In this document: positions 7,177 to 12,821 of the stretch, piece by piece
Layout of the letters: the number at the start of each line of letters is the position of its first letter
Numbering within the stretch: the stretch's first letter is position 1
Assembly (NCBI GenBank): GCA_964496705.1
Contig: CAZCBJ010000103.1
Coordinates: 1 to 12,821 of the forward strand
DNA: 12,821 bases
Origin: CAZCBJ01 sp964496705
Lineage (GTDB): Bacteria > Chloroflexota > Anaerolineae > Anaerolineales > Anaerolineaceae
Direction: 5' to 3'
Made by a program: the position numbers and the translations under genes
Notes under the pieces: model-generated
Seen by the model: the letters and a program-made list of their open reading frames with translations, nothing else
The model's database searches: none
What the model was told of the DNA's origin: nothing

Positions 7177-7713
7177 CTATTTCTTGCGCAGCATATTATC
7201 CAGCCTGGCCTTCAAGGTTCGAAAAATTTGAAAATAATCGTATACCCCGCTGAAAAAGACAATCACGCCAATCAAGCCGACCAGCAGCATCCAACCCTGG
7301 AATTTGCTCTGGTCGGCAAAATATAAGAGGATGAAACCACCCACGACTCGGATCAACCGCTCGGTGTTGGATAAAACCGGCGTGCGCGAGATTCCGTCCA
7401 AGGCTGCCTGGAAAATGGTTTCCAGCACCTGCGGCGGGCGCGCGCCAATCATGCGGGTAACCTCATACCCGCGGTTGAAGGCGATCAGTGTCGGTATCCC
7501 TCGCACGCCCAGCTTCTGTAACAGCAGCGGATAGGCGTCCGCATCCACCTGCCAGAAGTCCACCCGACCGCTGTACTCCTGTTTGAGCCGCGCCAGAATT
7601 GGCGCTATCGACCGGCAAGGTCCGCACCACGAAGCCCAAAAATCCACCACCACCGGACGTGGATTGGTACGTAATTGATCAAAGAATTGCTGCGGATCGT
7701 TGAAAGGCATCAT
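7177..7713 (-). CDS. Thioredoxin-domain protein with C-terminal two-helix membrane domain
   Basis: This 178-residue protein has a thioredoxin fold (about 5-105) with the active site WCGPC (29-33) and the cis-proline GIPT (Pro74), followed by a C-terminal part with two hydrophobic helices (about 120-134 and 140-157) and a basic tail. The tail resembles the DUF2892/YgaP-type membrane domain (ERLIRVVGG start). The thioredoxin part has no signal peptide and so should face the cytoplasm next to the membrane, with the helices as an anchor (inference). A disulfide reductase role towards membrane partners is likely. GAGG lies 8 bases before ATG 7713; a second ATG follows at once. The gene has its own -10 box at 7737-7742 and is divergent from yqeB. 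Confidence 0.92.
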   Translation of the reverse strand: MMPFNDPQQFFDQLRTNPRPVVVDFWASWCGPCRSIAPILARLKQEYSGRVDFWQVDADAYPLLLQKLGVRGIPTLIAFNRGYEVTRMIGARPPQVLETIFQAALDGISRTPVLSNTERLIRVVGGFILLYFADQSKFQGWMLLVGLIGVIVFFSGVYDYFQIFRTLKARLDNMLRKK

Positions 7714-7736
7714 CAGGTCACCCTCATCCGCGCTGG

Positions 7737-7742
7737 ATTATA
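7737..7742 (-). promoter_or_regulatory. -10 box of the thioredoxin gene
   Basis: A perfect TATAAT on the minus strand would start transcription at about 7730, giving a leader of about 16 nt. No convincing -35 box was found at standard spacing. Confidence 0.5.
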
Positions 7743-7821
7743 CCGCGAAAGCGCCTTTCTTCTATTTGATAAGATACGAAGATTACAACCGAATAATTAA
7801 GATTTGAACCAGCCCGCCTGA

Positions 7822-7830
7822 TGATATAAT
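7822..7830 (+). promoter_or_regulatory. Extended -10 promoter of yqeB
   Basis: TGATATAAT (7822-7830) is a perfect extended -10 element (TGnTATAAT). The nearest -35-like box, TTGAAC (7804-7809), is only 15 bases away, so the promoter probably relies on the extended -10. The predicted start is 7837-7838, on the A of an ATG. Confidence 0.65.
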
Positions 7831-7837
7831 CGCCCTC

Positions 7838-7873
7838 ATGCTTTTGGTTTGCTCAGGACATGAACCACGATGA
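7838..7873 (+). CDS. Possible 11-codon leader peptide overlapping the yqeB start
   Basis: ATG at 7838 opens an 11-codon frame (MLLVCSGHEPR) that ends with TGA at 7871-7873, overlapping the yqeB ATG at 7870 as ATGA. The ATG coincides with the predicted transcription start, so it would be translated as a leaderless message and could couple translation into yqeB. There is no other evidence that it is made, and it may be chance. Confidence 0.25.
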   Translation: MLLVCSGHEPR

Positions 7874-8679
7874 CGGTCACCGCTCTGGTTCGCGGCGGCG
7901 GTGACCTGGCCAGTGGCGTGATTTTACGGCTGGCGCGCGCCGGGGTGCAGGTGGTGGTCACCGAGCTGCCCCAACCGCTGGTTGTCCGCCGACTGGTCTC
8001 CTTCGCTGCAGCGGTGTATTCCGGCAGCGTCACCATTGAGGAGCTGCGCGGTCAATTGGCCAGCGACGAAACCGCAGTGCGCCATTGGCTGACTGAAGGC
8101 GCGGTGCCGGTGCTGATCGACCCTGAAGCCGCCTGCCTAGCCTGGCTCAAGCCAGATGTGCTGGTGGATGCCCGCATGACCAAGACATCCCCCGGCATGG
8201 GCATGGACGCTGCACCGCTGGTGATCGGTCTGGGACCTGGATTCACCGCTGGGGTCGATTGTCATGCGGTGGTGGAGACCCTTCGCGGGCACACCCTGGG
8301 GCGCGTGTATTGGCAAGGAACTGCCATCCAGGATACCGGGCTGCCCGATCCGGTGTCCAACCACCAGTCGGACCGTGTGATCAAAGCCCCTGCAGAAGGC
8401 GAACTGCGCGCATTGGTGGAAATAGGCGAACGGGTGGAAGAAGGCCAGCCGATTGCCGAAGTCGGTGGCGTCATCGTTCGCGCGGCTTTTCGCGGGCGGT
8501 TGCGTGGCCTGCTGCACGCAGGTTTGCGGGTTCCGCGCGGGATGAAAATTGGCGATGTGGATCCGCGTGATGACCCCAATGCGCTGCGCCTGGTTTCGGA
8601 TAAAGCCCTGGCGGTGGGCGGCGGTGTAATGGAAGCGCTGTTAGCCCGCCCAGATCTGGTCAACCGTTTATGCGCTTAA
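7870..8679 (+). CDS. yqeB: YqeB, selenium-dependent molybdenum hydroxylase accessory protein
   Basis: This 269-residue protein matches the YqeB family (the EF2563-type selenium-dependent molybdenum hydroxylase system protein). Near the N-terminus it has a Rossmann-like RGGGDLASG (8-16), then TELPQPLVVRR (31-41) and SFAAAVYSG (44-52), and near the C-terminus the family ending with MKIGDVDPR. YqeB is thought to help install labile selenium in the molybdenum cofactor; it marks genomes that use this third form of selenium and travels with SelD and specialised XDH-like enzymes (family knowledge from comparative genomics). The biochemical step is not established. Here it stands just upstream of such an enzyme. 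The ATG at 7870 has AGGA about 11 bases upstream and the gene has its own extended -10 promoter. Confidence 0.92.
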   Translation: MTVTALVRGGGDLASGVILRLARAGVQVVVTELPQPLVVRRLVSFAAAVYSGSVTIEELRGQLASDETAVRHWLTEGAVPVLIDPEAACLAWLKPDVLVDARMTKTSPGMGMDAAPLVIGLGPGFTAGVDCHAVVETLRGHTLGRVYWQGTAIQDTGLPDPVSNHQSDRVIKAPAEGELRALVEIGERVEEGQPIAEVGGVIVRAAFRGRLRGLLHAGLRVPRGMKIGDVDPRDDPNALRLVSDKALAVGGGVMEALLARPDLVNRLCA

Positions 8680-8720
8680 TTTCAAGTTGTCTTACAAATG
8701 ACGCTCAATTCGATGACAAG

Positions 8721-8742
8721 TAAATGATTGTTTTTTCATTTA
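8721..8742. promoter_or_regulatory. AT-rich palindrome overlapping the -35 region: possible operator
   Basis: Perfect 7-base arms TAAATGA (8721-8727) and TCATTTA (8736-8742) flank an 8-base T-rich centre. The element covers the place where the -35 box of the TATAAT at 8750-8755 must lie, which suits a repressor or activator site for the amidohydrolase-hydroxylase operon. A weak stem-loop of the upstream transcript is an alternative. Confidence 0.45.
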
Positions 8743-8755
8743 GAAACTTTATAAT
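8728..8755 (+). promoter_or_regulatory. Promoter of the amidohydrolase-hydroxylase operon
   Basis: A perfect TATAAT (8750-8755) is preceded at 16 bases by a weak -35, TTGTTT (8728-8733). The predicted start is about 8762 (a G), which gives a leader of about 77 nt. The weak -35 inside a palindrome suggests a regulated promoter. Confidence 0.55.
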
Positions 8756-8838
8756 AGTAGTGTCCCGCAACATAACGTAAATCGTACTGTAATTCCACAT
8801 TCCAAACAATATCACAAACTCTCCTGGAGGATTTTCTA

Positions 8839-10077
8839 ATGGCTGATTATGATATCCTGATCAAAAACGCCAGACTTCGCACAACTCCCGAAAAGATGAT
8901 GACCGTCGCCATCGCCGGCGGCAAGATCGCTGCCATCTCTGAAACAATGGACAGCCCTGCCGATCGTGTGATCGATGCAAAGGGCATGCTGGTGAGCGAA
9001 TCCTTCGTCAACACCCACCTGCACCTGTGCAAGGTGTACACCCTGTCCATGATGGACGAGGCAGCCTTGAAGGATTATCACGGCGCGGACATGGGCAAGG
9101 CCATGACCGCCATCGAGCTGGCTGCGCGGGTGAAGGCTAATTACGATGAATCCTGGATTGTGCCAAACGTCCGCAAGGCAGTTGCCCAGGCTGCCATTTA
9201 CGGTTGCACCCACATCCGCGCCTTTGCCGATGTGGACTCCAAAGCCCGTCTTGAAGGGGTGAAAGCCTTGATCAAAGTGCGCGAGGAGTTCAAAGGCGTG
9301 GTGGATATCCAGGTGGTCGCCTTTGCCCAAGACGGCATCGTGCGCGAACCGGGCGCCGCCGAGCTGATGCTGCAAGCCATGCAGCTCGGCGCGGATGTGG
9401 CTGGCGGCATCCCCTGGATTGAATTCACCGATGCTGACATCCTTGAGCATGTGCGCGTGATCTTCGATCTGGCGGCACAGTTCAGCAAGGACGTTTCCAT
9501 GTTGGTGGATGATGCCGGCGACCCGGGACTGCGCTCTCTGGAGGCGATGGCGCTGGAGACCATCCGGCGCGGCTGGCATGGCCGCTCGCTCGCCCACCAC
9601 GCGCGCGCCATGGCGCTCTATCCCACACCCTATTTCCAAAAAGTGTCGGCGCTGCTAAAACAGGCCGGCATGGGCGTGGTTACCGATCCGCACACCGGCC
9701 CGCTGCACGCCCGTGTGCGCGAGCTGCTGAACAATGGTAATCTGGTTTGCCTCGGGCAGGACGACATCTCCGACGCATATTACCCCTTTGGGCGTAATAA
9801 CATGCTCGAGGTGGCTTTCCTCGCGTCGCACCTGTTGTGGTTTACATCCACCGAGGATATCAACACGCTGTACGACATGGTCACCACCAGCGCCGCCGGC
9901 TGCATCGGCTTGAAGAACTTCGAGCTCAAAGTGGGTGCGCCTGCCAATTTGGTGGTTCTCAACCAACCCAGCGTGATCGAAGCCCTGCGCTTCCACGAAG
10001 CCCCCGCCTTTACCATCAGTCATGGAAAGTTGATTGATGCTGCCCGGTACCAATTGACGGCATTTGGAGCTGGCTGA
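8839..10077 (+). CDS. Cytosine-deaminase-like amidohydrolase with altered metal site
   Basis: This 412-residue amidohydrolase-superfamily protein is closest in pattern to E. coli cytosine deaminase CodA and N-isopropylammelide hydrolases. Retained are HLH (His60, His62), the HIRAFADVD strand, Gln164 in AFAQDGI, His254, and Asp308 in LGQDDISDAYYPFG. Aligned by eye with CodA without gaps over about 50 residues, the third metal-binding His (CodA His214) is Leu222 and the catalytic Glu (CodA Glu217) is Asp225, within MLVDDAGD. So it may use an unusual metal site, act on a different bond, or be inactive. GGAGG (8826-8830) lies 8 bases before the ATG. The gene ends 5 bases before the hydroxylase ATG, which points to one operon; together they may deaminate or open a ring and hydroxylate it (inference). 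Confidence 0.88.
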   Translation: MADYDILIKNARLRTTPEKMMTVAIAGGKIAAISETMDSPADRVIDAKGMLVSESFVNTHLHLCKVYTLSMMDEAALKDYHGADMGKAMTAIELAARVKANYDESWIVPNVRKAVAQAAIYGCTHIRAFADVDSKARLEGVKALIKVREEFKGVVDIQVVAFAQDGIVREPGAAELMLQAMQLGADVAGGIPWIEFTDADILEHVRVIFDLAAQFSKDVSMLVDDAGDPGLRSLEAMALETIRRGWHGRSLAHHARAMALYPTPYFQKVSALLKQAGMGVVTDPHTGPLHARVRELLNNGNLVCLGQDDISDAYYPFGRNNMLEVAFLASHLLWFTSTEDINTLYDMVTTSAAGCIGLKNFELKVGAPANLVVLNQPSVIEALRFHEAPAFTISHGKLIDAARYQLTAFGAG

Positions 10078-10082
10078 AAACT

Positions 10083-12821
10083 ATGGCCGAAGTCAAAGAA
10101 ACCGCCCTGATCGAACTGGATTTCACCCTCAACGGCAAATCCGTGCACACCCGCGCGCCGGCGAACCTGACCCTGCTGCGCTTCCTGCGCGACGAGATGC
10201 ACCTGACCGGCGCCAAGAACGGCTGTGCCAGCGGGCATTGCGGAACCTGCACGGTGATCTTCAACGGAAAAGCAACGCGCGCCTGCCTGGTGAAAATGAG
10301 CCGTGTGCAGGGCGCCGTGATGGAAACCATCGAAGGCCTGGCGGTGGACGGCCGCCTGCATCCCATTCAGCAGGCTTTCATCCAGACCGATGCCATCCAA
10401 TGCGGCTTTTGCACCCCCGGTATGATTCTGTCCGCCAAGGCGCTACTGGACCAAAACCCTAATCCTTCCATTGATGAAATAAAAAAACACCTGTCCAAAA
10501 ACAACAACCTGTGCCGCTGCACCGGCTACACCAGCATTTTTAATGCCATCCAACTGGCTGGGCGTTGGATGAGCGGTCAAGAGACCAGACCGGAGCTTCC
10601 CGCTGAAGAGAAAATCGGCAGTTCCCGGCGCATGGCCAGCGCCATGCAGATCGTCACCGGTCGGCTGCTCTACGGCGATGACGTCTATCCTGAGAACGGG
10701 CTGTACGGAAAGATCCTCTGGGCAGCGCACCCGCATGCCAATATCCGCTCCATCGACACTTCCGAGGCAGAGCTCATGCCCGGTGTGGCGGCTGTGGTGA
10801 CCGCGCGGGACGTGCCCGGCAAGAATCAATGCGGCGTGGTGATGCGCGATATGCCCGCTTTTGCGGACAAAAAAGTCATTTTCATCGGCGACCCGGTGGC
10901 ATCCGTGTTCGCCGAGACCCCTGAGCAGGCTGAAGAAGCGCTGGCGAAGATCAAGGTCGATTATGAAGTGCTTCCGGGGGTACATTCACCCTTTGAATCT
11001 GCCCGACCGGATGCGCCAAAGATCAAGGAAACGGGCAACCTGTGCCACAGGGCCGCCATCCAGCGCGGCGACGTGGAAGAAGCCTTTGCCCGCTGCGACG
11101 TGATCATCGAAGATGACTACTCCACGCCCTTCATTGAACATGGTTTTCTGGAACCCGAGTCAGGCATCGCCTTTCTGAGCAACGACGGCGTGCTGGTCAT
11201 CCAGCTTTGCTCGCAGACCGTGTTCGACGACCGCGCCCAAGTCATGGACATCCTCAATTGGCCGGAAGAAAAGGTGCGCGTCATCCAGATGCCCATCGGT
11301 GGAGCCTTTGGGGGGAAAGAGGATCCGATTCTACTGCAGCACCTGGCGCTGGGCGCGGTGAAAACCGGGCGCCCGGTCAAGATGGTGCTGACCCGTGAGG
11401 AAAGCCTGCGCGTGCATGTCAAGCGGCACCCTGCCTGGATGCATTACAAGACCGGCTGCACCCGCGACGGCAAGGTGCTGGCTCTGCAGGCGCGCACCAC
11501 CCTCGACACCGGCGCTTACATCTCGCTGGGCATTGACGTTCTGGAAAACACGGTGGTCTTTGGCGCCGGTCCTTACTATGTGCCCAACCTGGATATCATT
11601 GGTGAATCCTGGTACACCAACAACGTTCCCGCAGGCGCGATGCGCGGTTTCGGAGTCAACCAGATCGCCATCGCGCTCGAGCAGCAAATGGATGCCATGG
11701 CGCGCGCCATCGGCATGGACCCCTTCGAATTCCGCATGCGCAATGCGCTGGATGTCGGTCTGCCCACCGCCTCGGATCACATCATGACCAAAGGCGTTGT
11801 TTCGATCAAAGAAACCATCGCCGCCTGCGAAGAAGCCTTCAGGAAGCTGTCGATCCCTAAACCCGGCCCCGGCAAGAAAATTGGCGTGGGTGTTGCCTCG
11901 GCGGTCAAGAACGTCGGCTTCGGGCATCACATCCCCGAGAGCGCGGGCGCCATCATTGAGCTGACCAGCAGCGGACAGGTGACCGTGCGCCACAGCCAAC
12001 ACGAATACGGGCAGGGCGCCCAGGTGGGGCTGACCAAACTGGTGATGAACGAGCTGGGCACCGATCCGGCAGACATCCAGCTCATCGGCCCTGACACCGC
12101 CCTCACCCCGCCCACCGGCCCCACCACCGCCTCGCGGCAGACCTTTCTGACCGGCAACGCGGTGGTCATGGCCGCCCGCGCGCTGAAAGAAGAGATCACC
12201 AGCCGCGCAGGCGATGAGCTGGGAGAACCGCCCCAGGAACTGGTGATCCGCGGCGACGAGGTGGTGCATTCTCCCAGCGGCAAGCGCATCAAGTTGAGCA
12301 CACTGGGCTCAAAATTCGTGTTTGAGCGCACGTATGTCCCGCCCGAATCCCACCAGATGCACGAGGTTGGTACGAAAAGCAAATACGGTCAACCGGGTTT
12401 CACCTCCATGGAAACCCACGTGTGTTATGCGTACAATACCCAGGCAGCGGTGGTGGCGGTGGATGAAAACAGCGGCGAGGTGGAAGTATTGCAGGTTGTC
12501 GCCGCGGTGGACGTGGGCAAGCTGCTCAACCTTGCAACGGTGGTTGGGCAGATTCACGGCGGTGTGATGATGGGTCTGGGCATGGCGCTCAGCGAACAGT
12601 TCATTGTCGAGCAGGGCGTCAACCTGACCAACTCACTGCACAAAGTTCGCCTGCCGGGCGCGGATATGACCCCTGAGATCATCCCGGTCATCGTGGAAGT
12701 GCCCCATCCTCTCGGTCCGCAAGGGGTGAAAGGCTTTGCCGAGGCGCCTTCTTTGGCCACCGCACCGGCCATCCTCAATGCCATCTACGACGCGGTGGGC
12801 GTGCGCATCAAGCAATCTCCT
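10083..12821 (+). CDS. Fused 2Fe-2S / molybdopterin hydroxylase, selenium-dependent xanthine dehydrogenase type (3' partial)
   Basis: The frame is open for 913 codons to the window edge, with no in-frame TGA, so no selenocysteine. The N-terminus is a 2Fe-2S ferredoxin domain (Cys48, 53, 56, 68) followed by the second cluster domain (Cys107, 110, 144, 146). After a linker come the a/b hammerhead (about 185-290) and the molybdopterin domains, with Gln378, GGAFGGKE (406-413), RGFG (521-524) and KGFAEAP with catalytic Glu887. There is no FAD domain. This fused layout and the GCASGHCGTC and KGFAEAPSLATAP wording fit the selenium-dependent XDH family, and the nearby yqeB supports it. Glu413 matches bovine Glu802, but Asn489 stands where Arg880 binds purines, so the substrate may not be xanthine. 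Only some tens of residues or fewer should be missing. ATG 10083 lies 5 bases after the amidohydrolase stop, with GGAG 13 bases upstream. Confidence 0.92.
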   Translation, partial: MAEVKETALIELDFTLNGKSVHTRAPANLTLLRFLRDEMHLTGAKNGCASGHCGTCTVIFNGKATRACLVKMSRVQGAVMETIEGLAVDGRLHPIQQAFIQTDAIQCGFCTPGMILSAKALLDQNPNPSIDEIKKHLSKNNNLCRCTGYTSIFNAIQLAGRWMSGQETRPELPAEEKIGSSRRMASAMQIVTGRLLYGDDVYPENGLYGKILWAAHPHANIRSIDTSEAELMPGVAAVVTARDVPGKNQCGVVMRDMPAFADKKVIFIGDPVASVFAETPEQAEEALAKIKVDYEVLPGVHSPFESARPDAPKIKETGNLCHRAAIQRGDVEEAFARCDVIIEDDYSTPFIEHGFLEPESGIAFLSNDGVLVIQLCSQTVFDDRAQVMDILNWPEEKVRVIQMPIGGAFGGKEDPILLQHLALGAVKTGRPVKMVLTREESLRVHVKRHPAWMHYKTGCTRDGKVLALQARTTLDTGAYISLGIDVLENTVVFGAGPYYVPNLDIIGESWYTNNVPAGAMRGFGVNQIAIALEQQMDAMARAIGMDPFEFRMRNALDVGLPTASDHIMTKGVVSIKETIAACEEAFRKLSIPKPGPGKKIGVGVASAVKNVGFGHHIPESAGAIIELTSSGQVTVRHSQHEYGQGAQVGLTKLVMNELGTDPADIQLIGPDTALTPPTGPTTASRQTFLTGNAVVMAARALKEEITSRAGDELGEPPQELVIRGDEVVHSPSGKRIKLSTLGSKFVFERTYVPPESHQMHEVGTKSKYGQPGFTSMETHVCYAYNTQAAVVAVDENSGEVEVLQVVAAVDVGKLLNLATVVGQIHGGVMMGLGMALSEQFIVEQGVNLTNSLHKVRLPGADMTPEIIPVIVEVPHPLGPQGVKGFAEAPSLATAPAILNAIYDAVGVRIKQSP

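Noticed and set aside
8836..9639. Minus-strand ORF (267 codons) opposite the amidohydrolase
   Set aside because: It is an antisense shadow of a recognisable enzyme with a good ribosome site; the translation matches no known domain.
11643..11654. RGFG Arg521 as the equivalent of bovine Arg880
   Set aside because: Counting in the recalled bovine sequence shows RGFG corresponds to Arg912-Phe914; Arg880 lies 32 residues earlier.
11331..12269. Long minus-strand ORF (312 codons) inside the hydroxylase gene
   Set aside because: It mirrors the strongly coding plus-strand frame with all cluster and molybdenum motifs; its translation is low-complexity Gly/Ala/His-rich with no family pattern.
10083..12821. 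Selenocysteine codon in the selenium-type hydroxylase
   Set aside because: Codon by codon reading shows no in-frame TGA; in this family selenium is a labile cofactor ligand instead.
1..12821. CRISPR array, tRNA, rRNA, insertion sequence or phage genes
   Set aside because: No regular spaced repeats, tRNA cloverleaf, transposase or phage motif was found on either strand.

Overview
The window looks like a piece of a Chloroflexota genome, most likely class Anaerolineae (inference). The clues are a secreted-type beta-propeller protein ending in an SH3-like and an NBR1-type Ig-like domain, a bacterial RRM protein with a Gly/Arg tail, a long-tailed sortase, and a mid-GC base composition. The 39-base run of Ns and the genes cut at both window edges suggest a draft or metagenome contig. 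Most of the left two thirds is chromosomal housekeeping or accessory content, with genes on both strands and short gaps.

Layout: (1) 1-1581 (+), C-terminal part of a PD40 propeller / SH3b / NBR1-Ig protein. (2) 1736-2059 (+), RRM RNA-binding protein with its own extended -10 promoter and a textbook intrinsic terminator. (3) 2222-4668 (-), a likely co-directional group read sortase, then a 74-aa one-TM protein, then a class-V aminotransferase interrupted by the N run. (4) 4763-5566 (+), PhzF-family isomerase, divergent from the sortase. (5) 5567-5761, a gene-free gap with a hairpin and possible repeat. (6) 5762-6631 (-), short-chain dehydrogenase; 6742-7170 (+), YccF-type membrane protein; 7177-7713 (-), thioredoxin fused to a two-helix membrane domain. 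(7) 7870 to the right edge (+), a selenium-dependent molybdenum hydroxylase locus: yqeB, a cytosine-deaminase-like amidohydrolase, and a fused 2Fe-2S/molybdopterin hydroxylase that runs off the window.

The last block is the most interesting. YqeB is the marker protein of selenium-dependent molybdenum hydroxylases, in which selenium is a labile cofactor ligand and not selenocysteine; the hydroxylase here indeed has no in-frame TGA. The amidohydrolase and hydroxylase are 5 bases apart and probably act in one catabolic route on a (hetero)cyclic N-compound. Two substitutions make the substrate uncertain: the amidohydrolase has Leu and Asp where E. coli CodA has a metal-binding His and the catalytic Glu, and the hydroxylase has Asn where bovine xanthine oxidase has Arg880, while keeping Glu802, Gln767, Phe914 and the catalytic Glu. 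No selD, FAD subunit or molybdenum cofactor insertion gene is visible in the window.

Five TATAAT -10 boxes sit at sensible distances upstream of genes (RRM, sortase, thioredoxin, yqeB, amidohydrolase), two of them with a TGn extension, so sigma-70-like promoters are readable in this genome.
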